Assembly (NCBI GenBank): GCA_003254885.1
Contig: QANT01005907.1
Span: forward strand, 1-64,000
From: Purshia tridentata
Lineage: Eukaryota; Streptophyta; Magnoliopsida; Rosales; Rosaceae
Direction: 5' to 3'
DNA length: 64,000 bases
Shown: positions 24,919 to 37,400 of the stretch, piece after piece
Layout of the letters: each line of letters starts with the position of its first letter
How positions within the stretch are numbered: position 1 is the first letter of the stretch
Notes under the pieces: model-generated
What the model was told of the DNA's origin: nothing
Databases searched by the model: none
Seen by the model: only the letters and a program-made list of their open reading frames with translations
Made by a program: the position numbers and the translations under genes

Positions 24919-25281
24919 GGCGACTGTTACACAGAAGCACTGCAGTTTATGTAGCCGATTAGTGACGCAGTAAAATCTTATATGAACGCAAATAGATTGA
25001 GAACAGAGAGAGATAAGCAGCAACGCCGAGTATCGAACAGAGAGAGTTTACCTTTTTCACAGCCGCAGCCGCTCGCTTGCTTACTGCCGCCAAAGAGAGG
25101 GAGAGAGGGAGAGGCTTAACGTTGTCTGGGTTTTGGGCTTGAGTTCTCTCCACATAGGGTTGGGCTTAACAAAACGGCGCGTTTTGCTTAAATAATTTTT
25201 AACCGTAATTAGAAATTCTGTATATAAAAGAACGCGGGAAAACTCAAAGATAACCGTTGGAGAGAGCGAGAGCGAGAGAGA
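24919..25281. promoter_or_regulatory. Divergent TSR1 / coiled-coil gene promoter with site II, telo-box-like and E2F-like words
   Basis: Only 363 bp separate the two start codons. Within it are two TGGGCT words (site II elements, 25134-25139 and 25161-25166), AGGGTT next to the second (25156-25161; the reverse of a telo-box core), and a near-palindrome AAAACGGCGCGTTTTG (25171-25186) that contains an E2F-like GGCGCG core. In plants, telo-box plus site II is the usual signature of ribosome-assembly and translation genes, which fits TSR1. Confidence 0.6.
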
Positions 25282-27592
25282 ATGGAGGATTCGGGGGCGA
25301 TTCTCTGCCAAATCTCATCCTTGAAGGACATGCTTGACCAGGTACGCTACAGCTCTTCCCCTCCAATCTTAATCAAAGCTTCCATTCCCAATTCCACGAG
25401 GTTTCTTTTTGGTACTTTTCTCAGTGAAAGTTTCAAGTTCCAGCCAAATCATTATCAATCGCTCGGAAATTGCTTATAAAATTAGGTGAACGACGAAATC
25501 GAGGCGAATATTCAGATCACGCGAGAGATTGAGTCGGAGATCGTCAAGTGCTCCGAAATCGAAAACGCTCTGGCGGCCAAAGAATCTGACCTCACCAAGA
25601 CGCTCTACGTCTCGCACTTTGAGCTCAATGGATTGCTCACCGTCACCAGTAAATTCTCAAACCTCTAATCGTTCCATTTTTTTGCTTATTATACACATTA
25701 ATTGGAGAATGATCAGCTCAATAGCCACATAATTCAATGTTCATTCATCTATTTATGGATAGAGTACTCAAGGAACTCAGTGGAGATTTTGGAGAAGGAA
25801 TTGTGCCGTCTAAGAATGAAGCGCGACGAGACTCTTAAGAGAATCGATGAGAACCAGTATTAACCGATTATTCTATTTTTTTTTAATATTTTAATGCGAA
25901 TAGGATGTGAACTTTTTGAGTTTCAGTTGTGATAACTGATATGAATGTATAAGAATTTTGAAAAATTTTGTAAATTTTTTTTTCCTTCCTAATATGTTAA
26001 AATTCTTGCGGAAGTAAGCATTAGAACTAAAGTGCGTAAATTGATATCTGCATTACGTAATGACTTGTTTTGTTACAGGGATAGGTTCATTGTATTGTGT
26101 GTAGAATTTCAGAAGGACATTGATAAGGGTAATGATAATGAACTACGGACTCTGCTGTCAGAAAAAGAGTTCCTTGAAAATGAAATTCATTTCTTGGATG
26201 AGAAGAACAATGCTTTGGAGAATTCAATGCTGGCTTTTGTTGAAGGAATTCTTGAAGATCTTAATAGTTGCAACTCTGGTAAATATATCTTACTTTTTCT
26301 TATTTTGTAGTCTAGAAGTGTTAAAACCACCTAGTGTGAACAAGTCTTTTGTCAATATTTCGTATTAATTGCATATATTACTCTTGTAATTGTTGGTTTG
26401 AGTTCATACTCAATCATTCTATTCATTTACTGTTTAGGCTTGGGTTTAGCTAGGCTCATTTATCATATTTTCCATTTTTACACGATTGTAAAGGTTATAA
26501 ATACCTCATTGAGATTAATTATTCATTCTTTAAACTTTTGAAGTAAAAAGCCTTGTTACATAGAATTCATACCTTTTAATATGCCTCTACCTACAATTAA
26601 AATGTCAAAAGGTCAATGTTCAAGGAAATATGGGTAGAAGAAGGTTTAACCTGTTCTTCTTTGATTAAAGAGAAGTTTTAACCTGTTCAATTACATGCTA
26701 AGGTTTCTGACAGCATAGTGGACTATTCTTGTAATTGTTCACTAATTCAGTTATTTGCTACTTATTGTTGGTAAATGCAGCTTTAGAAGTTGAGATACAG
26801 AGTGGGAATTTGGAGAACGAGAAATTGCTGAAGGATATTGATATTCTGAAAACTTCGCTTTCAACTATAGTAACTGATGATATCAGTGGTAAGCATTTGA
26901 CGTGATCTAAATGACTGAGATAATTGACTATATTTTTTTTATATTTTGAAATTGTATTTGTATATTTCTGAGTGAAAGTCAGAACCAGTTCTCGATTATA
27001 CTACTTTTGTTAACAAGATGATACTTTCTACAGTTAACAAATGTAGTTGTGATTTACTTTCTGAAAATGGTGAGATTTTGATACGGGGTTGGGAGACTGA
27101 AATATCTCTGTAAGAGCTCTTGAGATTATTAGCTAATTGCTGACACGCAGTTCGTGCATCCTATATTCTTCACGTCAATACTATAAAAAAAAAAAATTAA
27201 AAACATTATAAGATTCAAACCACTATATCCGGATAACCACATTTCTGTTCATCATCCATATCTCCAGGTAAGTAATGGCATTTTTTTTTTTTTTTGGGGT
27301 TTCTTTAGATTTGAAACTGACATGTTAGTCTGTCCGCTAAGTAAGGCTGAGGATTAAGATTAGATGCAATGGTCCTGTTCTCCCTTCTGTATATGCACAG
27401 AATGAGTGAATGGATAAGCATATGCAGTATTGCTAAACGTTATATATTAAGTATCACTCATTTTTGTGGCTTAAAGTGAACTTGGCATTTGTACTTTGTA
27501 CCCCACATATCAATGTATTTATATCTGCACAGTTTCTGAGCAATATGTGTCATTGTGTTGTAACAGGACCAGGATCGTGGACTGTACAGTAA
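25282..27592 (+). CDS. Coiled-coil protein, function unknown
   Basis: Exons 25282-25341, 25486-25648, 25764-25856, 26079-26278, 26781-26888 join in phase, and a short last exon 27567-27592 can end the frame (GPGSWTVQ-stop). This gives roughly 215 residues. The product is almost all charged heptad-like helix: MEDSGAILCQISSLKDMLDQ, then an EIEANIQITREIESEIVK segment, then RLRMKRDETLKRIDENQ, and ELRTLLSEKEFLENEIHFLDEK. No catalytic or DNA-binding motif is visible. The family looks plant-specific to me, but I cannot name it. The E2F-like word in the shared promoter would fit a cell-division role; that is inference. The 3' end is uncertain: ACA|GTAAGT at 27588 is also a perfect splice donor, so more exons could follow. 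Confidence 0.7.
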
Positions 27593-28971
27593 GTTTGAAG
27601 GCGTCACTCTGCAGTCTCTGCTCCACTACATTGGTAGGCCTAACTTGTACTGCTTAAATCTTCTCTTCATAAATATTTTCTGGTATCAGGCTTTTGCAGT
27701 CATGCATGCAGCATTTGTTTGTTTGAATACATTTGGCTTTGAAAATTGCCAAGGGGAAGAAAGCCAGCTAGTCAAAATTTTGACTTCGTGCAAATATAGA
27801 TTTTGGGTTTGTACACCAAAATTTTCTCTTCTAGGGGAGGTGGGGAACACATTTTAATTCACTTACTAGGAAGACCATTTTTCTGAGCTCTCTTCCAATT
27901 CATATATTAAAGTCATGACTTCTGGGTAGGGGTCCAGATCCGACCCTTCTGTACTTAGCCAAGTAAAAATCGTCCTTGTTTTGTCACTTTCAACTTTAGG
28001 TAGGGTCCAGCTTCAGCAGTTGCTGAAACCTTGCGTACGTGGTCATGCACAAACAGTCAAAAACTCAAATTGCGATTTCCTTTTTTTACTTTTCCATTTC
28101 TCATTGTTAAGCTATCATCATAGGCAAAGCAAGACTATTAGAATTATTGTTTACTTGTTTTGCATCGTGTGGCCATTTGATGCATGTAAGATGAGATATT
28201 TGTGTACAGAGCTTGATTCAATCTGTTAATAGTTCAAAATCAAATTGTAAATAAAAAGGTTAGGTACAATACAAGGATCCAAGTGTCCTATTAGAATTAC
28301 CCACGAAATTGGAAAGTACTGCGAAGCTCCCATATGCCCATATTAAAAAGAAGAATCAGAGGAAGGAACAGATATAGAGCTGTCGAGGTGATAGTTCAAC
28401 CCAAAAAAAAATATGTGGTTCAAAACCTTTTTAATAAAACTAGTTTGTCTTCCTCTTCCATGTCACGGACAGTGACCATGTCTCTCTGTTCAATATCACG
28501 TGCACCCCTGGCCCTGACCGTACGATACAGCTATGTCTTTTGTATTTTGATAGTTATTATTATTATTATTATCGTTGGTTCAAGTCTTTTCCAATCGTGC
28601 TCACCATATAAACTCCATATCGATCGTTCCTATGATGATTAGAAAAAGGATGAAGCTGGGTCGTTTGTCAGGTAGAGAGGTTCATTCATCCAAGTTTTTT
28701 AGCCTTGGATGTCATACTCCCAAGTGCTCAAATTGTCAATTTAGACTACCTAATTGATCCATTATGGCATCTAACACAAAGTTTGGCACCGTTAGCATGA
28801 GCCAGGGGGTAGCTTTTTGTTTTTTTATTTAAAGGAAAATTCCAGGAAGTAGCAGTTTGTGAAGGCATATTTTCTACCTGTCCTAGCCATATCTCTTTCT
28901 TGCCATTGTCACCCTACATTAAGGTGATTGTAGTTCCTACCTGCCTTAATGTACTCCCTATTTGGGAAGAG

Positions 28972-29026
28972 AGAAGGAGAGAGAGACAGAGAGAGACAGA
29001 GAGAGTAAGAGAGAGAGACAGAGAGT
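28972..29026. repeat. Imperfect (GA)n / (GACA) purine tract
   Basis: GA repeats interrupted by CAGA and TAAGA, about 55 bp, some 280 bp upstream of the DVL-like start codon. GA-rich tracts can be BPC-protein binding sites in plants; only the tract itself is seen. Confidence 0.85.
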
Positions 29027-29169
29027 CTGGGCCCAATGTGTATGACTGTTGAGTAGTGACTATGAGGTTATAGAAGCATTGATTACGTATTCATTATCCC
29101 TTGATGATGCTTCATCTATAGTTTAATTAGGGCCCAGTGGAGGCTGGCTGGATCACACCCTATCTTCCC

Positions 29170-29290
29170 TATAAGAACAGCCCTCTACCATTCTGCTCTT
29201 TTCATGCAATCAAATCATTTCTCCAAGGTGAACCTAACACCCAATATCCAAAAATGGTTCATACAGAAGCGTGAAGAGAGAGCCAGCTAG
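29170..29290 (+). promoter_or_regulatory. DVL-like leader: TATA-like box and two upstream ORFs
   Basis: A TATAAG word lies at 29170-29175, 132 bp before the micropeptide ATG. Between them are two upstream ATGs: one opens a 28-codon frame (29204-29290), the other a 6-codon frame (29254-29274). Both end before the main ATG at 29307. If transcription starts about 30 bp after the TATA-like word, both would be in the mRNA and could reduce translation of the main peptide. Confidence 0.5.
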
Positions 29291-29306
29291 ACAATTCAAA
29301 TAGGAG

Positions 29307-29450
29307 ATGGAGATGAAAAGTGATGATACTACTGAAGCCTCTAAGAGAAGGTTTTCATGTAAAGGACTTTGCGGGTTTCTTAAAGAAGGAAGAGCAAGGC
29401 TCTACATATTTAGAAGATGTATTGTTATGCTTCTTTGTTGGCATGATTAG
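29307..29450 (+). CDS. DEVIL/ROTUNDIFOLIA-like (DVL/RTFL) micropeptide
   Basis: An intronless 47-residue protein that starts [16 protein letters not shown] and ends with the family's conserved C-terminal block: C, then [20 protein letters not shown] followed by CWHD (about residues 21-47). The pattern K-x2-RAR-hYIhRRCIxMLhCW is diagnostic of DVL/RTFL peptides, which act at the plasma membrane and restrict polar cell proliferation when overexpressed (leaf, fruit and trichome shape). The short variable N-terminus plus hydrophobic/basic block is the normal plan and size. It stands alone in a 4.6-kb gap between the coiled-coil gene and HDA15. Upstream ORFs and a TATA-like word precede it. It is easy to miss because of its length. 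Which DVL/RTFL number it corresponds to I cannot say. Confidence 0.9.
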   Translation: MEMKSDDTTEASKRRFSCKGLCGFLKEGRARLYIFRRCIVMLLCWHD

Positions 29451-31250
29451 GATGTTTGGTGTATTTCAACTATTCACATCCAAAAATTGTTTCTTTTCTC
29501 ATTCCTCTTTCGTTTTTCAATGTTATATATGGACTGTATATAGTAATGGACTGCCTGTATTGACTCTCATGTTTTCTCTCTTAATGATAAAATTTTGGAG
29601 CAGATATGGTTTCATCATTTTTTCCCATAGAATTAATTGTTAGAATTTGAATCTGTCTTTGGAATGGTCTTTGTTATTGGCCAACATTAAGTGTACTGTG
29701 TAGCATATGTCTTATCCTTCAAACTTTCCTTTTGAACAGAATGTTACTTGTAACTTTATTTGGATCAGCAGAAAGTTGAATCTTCAAATTCCTGAGATTC
29801 GGGTAAATTTAGCCTATACTTTATTAAACTGTTCTGTTTTCCATTATAAATTTTATTAAATTGATACAGTTTGTTCCAGTTCAATCCTCGTGGAATATAA
29901 TCCATGCCAAATGAACTCAGTATCTTAAAACCAAAGTTTCAGGCACTACTTCCCTCAAGAAATCTAGCCTATACTCTTGTCTTCTTCTTTTTTTATTGGG
30001 GAGGTTTGGTATGCCTAGGGTATGGGGGCCATGTGGCCAAAGTTCTTGCTGGTTAGGTCATCATGGTCGGTGGGACTGTTGTTGAGCAATGGTTTCCTAG
30101 AACACATGATGAACATGAGCCATGTGCTTGTTTTGTCAAAGATTGTCTCCATATCAGCACTATGCTCTCGTGTGTGTTATCTCGTTTTTGTCCAAAAAGG
30201 GTCATGAAGAGGGTGACAGTACATAATACAATCAGGAGAAAAGTTTCCCATTTTAATCTCTTCTGTGGGTGTGATCACGTGCTGGCAGACCCCCCTCAAC
30301 CAGACCTTGTTGCAATCTCTCTCTCTCTCTCTAAACACTGAAGCAAATTTTGAAAGTTCATGTTAGTCTGCTAAAGCAGGGGTTTATTAACATTTATGAA
30401 CAGATGTTCTTAGGTGAGCATAACATCATTTTGTCCTACATCATATAATTAAGATGAAGAGGTGTTTCTGCTTTCTTTTTTTCTACTTGAATAAGACTGA
30501 TCACCAAGCTCATAAAAGCTTCATTTTTCAGACTTCTATAAAGTTTGTATACCTTCACTGCAATAATTGTTTGAGTTTGTTGAAGAATTCCTTTGTAATT
30601 TTTATACTGAAGCCAAGTTACCTATACCAATGAGTAGTCTTAAGATGCTCCCCAGGTGGGTGATCACTGTTCAGTGTATTCACTGATGAGTTTTTTGCAT
30701 CTGTGACTGCATCAAAACTCAAGGTACAACCATTTTAATGCAGTCAGGGATCTGGCAAGCAATTGAGAAAAGGTTTTTTTTAAGACTTTAACCAGTATCT
30801 TTTGTATACCAATGAACTAAAAAGGATTCAAGTAGTCAAGCACCCCTTGACCTCAATATAGAATTATGAAGAACATACCTTGCTCATTTTCCTTTCCAAG
30901 CCAATAAAAAATCAAATGAGAAAAAATATATATATGGGATCAACGCTTATTCCTACAAGGACACATATAGTGAAAAGATAATAATTACCTTGGCTACAGG
31001 GGTAGTTCCCGTAAACTGTGACTGTAATTTTAGTATCACCCCTGTAATTGAAATTGCACTAGTGTTTTGGTATAGTGGTATTGGTAAATTGACAGGTGCA
31101 TATTTGTATAGTATAAGAAAACAAAGGTAATAGCCAGAAATACAAAAGAACAATGGGAAAATAACTAAAAATAAAAAAACAATAAGGGTGTCATTGCAAA
31201 AAGCGGTCAATATGGGTAGTTCATAGGTTCCCACTTTCTTCGCTTCTTGT
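29451..31250. other. Intergenic region between DVL-like gene and HDA15
   Basis: The first 200-300 bases are the likely DVL-like 3' UTR. The rest is AT-rich with no gene I recognise. A segment at about 30985-31055 (ACAGGGGTAGTTCCCGTAAA ... CACCCCTGTAA) has short inverted words and may be a remnant of a small element. Confidence 0.4.
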
Positions 31251-32177
31251 TTCCCTTAAAATTTGCAGCGCCTTTCCATCTATAGCAGACTCCGCCAGGC
31301 TTGTCCTACCTACCCCTGGTAACATTATCACTCCTTCTCCTTTTCCTTCACCCTCCTTATTCCATGAGTATTTTAGCAATCCTATACACATATCATGCAT
31401 CTATGCGTTCCGTACAATCTAGGGTTTTCATCTCTAGCTCTGGTTTAGACACACACTAGACTCTAGTACAGTACAATTATTGTGTAGCATTGAAAGTTTA
31501 AAACATAGACTATCTGGGCTACTAACTTTACTTTAGGCTCAGTCATTCTTTTTGAGAAAATTAGAGAAATTTTCGCTGGGCAGCTTTAGAGGGGTTTGTT
31601 TTTTTCTCCTGAAAATCTGTGGTTTGGGTATCTATAGTATGGCCGTCCGTGGTGCTTTATAGTTTATACAGGTGACTGATAAATTTGGGGTTTTTTTTTT
31701 TTTTGGCGGGAATGTCATCTCGAATATATTTTGTATTTTTTTTCTGGGTAAAAAGTAATACTGAACAGTAAACTATTAAAATTAAGTAAAATGATCTAGG
31801 AAATGAACTCTCTTTTTTATTTTTTGGGTGTTTATAATGTTAAATCTAATGAAGACTTTTTATTTTTACTTTCAAACAGTGTTCTTAATGTGTGTGTGTG
31901 TACATTGACAAGTTCCTAATTTTGTGCACTGTATGTTAATTCTTTTTGTTATATAAATTTGAACTGATTAGCTTGACCAAATCCATATGATCCATCACCC
32001 AAGAAAGCGTTGAAAATGAATGTTGAAATTTTAGAACAGTCATAGTTGCTCCTAGCTCTCCAGATGTTTTTTAATTATCTTCCTCTCTATGTTATGTGTA
32101 TGCATCCGAATATGTTGACCACATTTTTTTGGTAATATGTTCAACATTATTTGTTGATCGTTAGAAATTTTGAAGGA
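31251..32177 (+). other. HDA15 promoter/leader with probable 5' UTR intron
   Basis: A GC-richer stretch at about 31250-31330 could be the first, non-coding exon. An acceptor (TTAG at 32161-32164) lies 13 bp before the chosen ATG at 32178, so a leader intron is likely. Also contains a short (TG)n near 31892-31901. Confidence 0.45.
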
Positions 32178-34400
32178 ATGATTCTGGCTGAAAATCTCCA
32201 TGCCAGCTTTGAACACAACTTAGTATCAGAAACACTTCAAATGAGTCGTATAGCAAATGGGGAGGCTGAGATAAGTCTTCACAAACCAAAAAATCAAGTT
32301 CAATGTCAAGGTTTTAACGGGAGATGTGGAAACTTGGGGTTTGATGGTACCAATGGTAGACCTTGTTGTTCTGAAAATTGTGGGGAAGAAGAGATAGGAG
32401 ATGCATCAATTGATGGTGTAAATGCAAATATGCTGCCTGATGTTTCAAGTGTAAGTGGTAAATGGATATATGACTCACATTCAAGAAATATATGGTTGCT
32501 TGGGACAAAAATCATGCTTTTAATGGTTGTGTTTACAGATTGAGCTTTACTGTTCTGCAGAAAAAGGCAAGACAGCAAAAAGAAATGACTTTGCAAGATA
32601 TGTACAACCAAGACCTTGATGACGATGATGATGACAGTGATTGGGAGCCCTTCCAAAGACATGTTGAGATTGTGAAGTGGTTCTGCACCAACTGTACAAT
32701 GGTCAACCTTGATGATGCTGTCCATTGTGATGTATGTCCCCACCCAAATTCTGAGATATAATTATGCTTATGACATCTTCTCTGTATTTCATAAGGAGAC
32801 ATGGTTGTGTAAGGATAATTTGGTGTTATTATTTCCATGCAGGTATGTAAGGAACATAGAGAATCTGGAATCCTAAGGCATGGATATTTTGCCTCTTCCT
32901 TGGTAAAAGATTCAGGCCATACTGAGTTGGAGTCTGACAGTAGAGAAAGACACAAAGGTCCGTACATGGTTGGCTATTGAGTTTATTTGATATGATTGAT
33001 TTTGACAATGTGCAAAGATTTCTCTTAAGATGTTATCTGTATTCTTACTGTTCATTGTCTTGTTTCAATCTTATTTTGGTTTCTATTACTTTCATTTTGG
33101 TAGTCACAGGCTCACAAGATTCAGCATCTAATTGTTCCACTGCTGTAGGCTTTGATGAGAGAATGTTGCTACATTCAGAGGTATGGTGTTGCTGTAATAC
33201 ATGTCTTCCTCGTACTCTTTGTTTTTTTTTTTCTTTTTTGGACCTATTTTTTTTTTTTCATTATGTTGTGTTTAGCTGCAAATATGGTTTTTTTTCTTTT
33301 CTTTTTTTCATGACATATCACTTAAGCCAAGTTCCACAAAACAATTTTTCTAGAAGTATCATGTCAATCCTAGAAGTTTTTCTTTTCACTACTTTTTTTT
33401 TGTCTGAACTTTTTGGCTACTTCGCATATAATATTCATATGTTTTGGGAGATGATTGTGGCTAGCTGGAAACAGCTCATTCTGTTTGTGTTATACTTCCA
33501 CTTTTTTTTTTACCCCTTTTCTGATGGTTGTTATGGTAATTTTTCTTTTCACTACTTTTTTTTTGTCTGAACTTCTTTTTGGCTACTTCGCATATAATAT
33601 TCATATGTTTTGGGAGATGATTCTGGCTAGCTGGAAACAGCTCATTCTGTTTGTGTTATACTTCCACTTTTTTTTTTTCCCCTTTTCTGATGGTTGTTAT
33701 GGTAGAGCAGGTGGAAATGAAGTCACACCCACACCCAGAAAGACCGGATCGTATACGAGCAATTGCTGCTAGCCTTGCTACAGCTGGTATTTATCTTCAT
33801 TGAAGTTCCTTTAAGTTGTGCATTTCATTTGTCACTACTAAATTTGGATTGTACTATGGAATTGCTGTGTGGTAATTTGTCTAGTACTGTCTGTTAGTGT
33901 TATCATATATGTTTTTCTCTTAGATTGATTAGCAGATGGAAAATTTAACCTGTGCAGGTATATTTCCAGGAAGATGCTATCCAGTTTCTGCTAGAGAAAT
34001 TACTCGTGAAGAACTTAAGATGGTAAGTAACCGCCCACATCTAGGTTTTGAGGCATTCAAGGGCACACGTATGTTATAGAACTTTTTGTGAATGTGCGTG
34101 ACCAAGGAAATTGGATGCCAGTTGGTTGAGTCCTGATTTTGGGAGGTTTAGGCCTTTGTAGTTCACTTTATGACAAACCTTTTGTGTGCTGTCATGATGC
34201 TGATGATGAACAGACTTTGTGGGGGTAGTTTGTCATTTTATAAGGAAAAAAAATTACAATGATAATTTAGATTGTCTTCCTTGGCTTGGTTTTGTAATTG
34301 TTGGCTTTACATTTTGAAACTAAAGGTCCATTCTTTGGAGCATATTGACGCTGTTGATCTTACAAGCCATATGTTTTCTAGGTATGTTTATTTGTGGCAT

Positions 34401-34446
<46 letters not shown>

Positions 34447-37400
34447 GCTTGTGGAAAAAGGAGGCAGCAGGATTGCCAATATTTGAGTTGACAATCCTTG
34501 GACCAATTTACATACATATTATAATATGGTTGTTTGAGCTTCTTGCTTTCTTGATAGGAAAAGAAATTTCAAACACTCAAACTGAAACATCAATTACAAG
34601 CTGTTCCAGAAACACACACACACACACACACAAAAAACCTGCAAGAATATATTTTGACTTGAGCCCATATCTGCAGACTAAGTTTATAGAATTGGCTAGT
34701 ACTATAGAAAAGGAGTGTACGACAAATATAGCTAATACGTTGACTAAATTGTATTTATTCTAGTGTCATGAATCTGAGCAAAAGTAGAAACAAGGGTAAC
34801 CCTGGATCTGATAGATTTTATTCAGACCTGTGCACAAATGACTTATAATTTTGTTATTAACCATCTCCTTTTTCTTAAGTAAACAATATCAGATTGCATT
34901 AATTGCGGTATGTAATAGTATGATTGATTAAAGTTGACTTTGAATTGATAAATCATGTATGGTTGGCAGTTATTTCACTCCTGACACATATGCCAATGAA
35001 CATTCAGCACGTGCTGCTAGGCTTGCTGCAGGTTTGTGTGCTGATCTTGCTTCTGCAATTGTTTCTGGACGGACCAAAAATGGTTTTGCCCTGGTATGTA
35101 AAGTCTTTTACTCTTATTTAGTCTGTCTTAAAGTTACAGACATAACAGGGAAACCATTCAAAATATCATCTGCTCAAAGTTTATGTGCCATTACTGAATG
35201 ACTCAGGTCCGGCCTCCTGGGCATCATGCTGGTGTAAGACAAGCTATGGGGTTTTGCCTCCACAATAATGCAGCAGTTGCTGCATTAGCTGCTCAAGTAT
35301 CTGGGGCTAAGAAAGTGCTAATTGTTGATTGGGTAAGTTTACTACTCTTATGCAATTATCTCATTATAACGTTTCTTTAGCTGCAGATGTCTGGATGATT
35401 ATCAACCCTGAAATATTATTCAATAAGAACTGCAGGATGTTCATCATGGGAATGGCACACAAGAAATATTTGAACAGAACAAATCGGTGAGCAACATAGT
35501 AAATGAAATTTTGTCTTGCTATGTGCATCAACTTTTTAATGCACTACTCATTTCCAGTGAAATGATATGCTGGAGGAGTTGGTATGGTGATGGCTATGCC
35601 AGTTATGTATTTGGAATGAAGAGTAAGCTAATTCCAATGTTGTACATTATAACTGTCAGAAACATTGACATTGGGCTATCCTGTTGATATAGAGAAAAAA
35701 AAAATCAAAAATAGCTGAAATTTTCTGTAGTCATGGTAACATTTTGTTAAAGCAAGGTTGGTAGAAAATTTTAGAAAAAAATGAACAAACCCTCCCCCAC
35801 GTTTGTACAATGTCTATACAAAAACGTTTATGTTATTGGAATATGTCCATTCTGGTTGTGTTAGTGCTGATAAGTTGGACCCATTCTTTAGGTCTTGTAT
35901 ATATCCTTGCATAGACATGAGGGGGGAAAGTTCTATCCTGGTACCGGAGCTGCTGATGAGGTACTAAATTGCTTACAATTGTTTTTGTTTTCATTTTCAG
36001 TTGCAATTGATTTTGTTTCATTTTCAGTTGCATTTTACCGTCTTTTTCTATTTTGATAAAATAATCTTCTTCTAACGACCAACTCATCTTGATTATTTTT
36101 GTTTGTGTTGAATCTGAACATGTGATTTGGTAAAGAAAAGAGTTGTATAAAAGGATATTTAGCCTTGTGTTTAGACTGCAAGTAACCTTTTGGTCACTGA
36201 GGGGTGGCTCCAAGATTTTTGTTTCATTCCAAAATTTATTTCTTTTGGTCTATGTCATTCTTTAACTTATACTTCTGAGTATTCTGTCTGGTTCTTCTAC
36301 ATCCTTTTTTTGAGCTGCTTGTAAGTAATCAAGCGTACTCTCATGCAGTTTCATTAGTACACTATTATGTATTGGACTATAACTGATGGATTTCAGTGAT
36401 GACTTCTTCAGGTTGGTACTATGGGGGCTGAAGGATACTGCGTGAATGTTCCATGGAGTTGTGGTGGAGTTGGCGATAATGATTATATTTTTGCATTTCA
36501 GCATGTTGTGCTTCCTATAGGTAATTATTTCTAAAAAGTGGCTTGTATCATATTGATAACAATATCTCCACTGTTAAATTATTCTTTTTGTTAATGGTTC
36601 TGAAACGCATGATTTTCTGCAGCTTCTAAATTTGCTCCGGATTTCACCATCGTATCAGCAGGATTTGATGCAGCAAGGGGTGATCCTCTAGGATGCTGTG
36701 ATGTAAGGATTTATATTATGTGCTGACAGTATTTTTCTTTCATTGCAGATAAGCATATTGGCATTGCTGAGTTATTTGATTGCTTAAGGATAACTGGATG
36801 TTGGCATTCAAAAGCTTGTTTCATACCATTCTTGCTTCTAGTGTCTTACATTGTACTGATTTTGTTGTTGTAGGTCACTCCTGCCGGCTATGCAAAGATG
36901 ACACACATGTTGACTAACTTGTCTGGAGGAAAGTTGCTTGTTATTCTTGAGGGCGGGTTTGTGGCTCATCCTTTTCTCTCTTGATTTTTGTTTCACCGAG
37001 ATTCTATGTACCACTCTTTAGCTGAATTTAATTGGATAATGTTTCATTTGCAGTTACAATCTTCGTTCCATATCATCTTCTGCTACTAGAGTAATTAAGG
37101 TGATTATTTCTTGATTTTATGAGAACCTAGAGATGCCAAGGTCTTCCCATTTATCCTTTTTAAACATCAATCGCATTTCTGACTTGTGTTTGTGTGAGAT
37201 AGGTATTGCTCGGTGAAAGTCCAGGATGTGAATTGGACAACAGTTTGCCTTCCATAGCGGGCATACAAACTGTTCTGGAGGTCCTTAAAATTCAAACGAA
37301 CTACTGGCCTGGTTTGAAATCCAGCTTTACGAAATTGCAGTCAAAATGGAGAATTTGCTCTATTCAAAACAGAAGTGAGGAACTCTCTCTCCTTTCTTTA

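Larger units (their letters stand above)
27593..29306. other. Intergenic, promoter of the DVL-like gene at its right end
   Basis: Mostly AT-rich with short homopolymers. No gene recognised up to about 28960. The right end holds a purine microsatellite and the DVL-like leader. The short reading frames in between show no family resemblance. Confidence 0.45.

Noticed and set aside
32977-33570. 197-codon plus-strand frame in HDA15
   Set aside because: It runs across an intron, is rich in Phe from T-runs, and includes the duplicated intron segment; the real exon 33110-33180 is only part of it.
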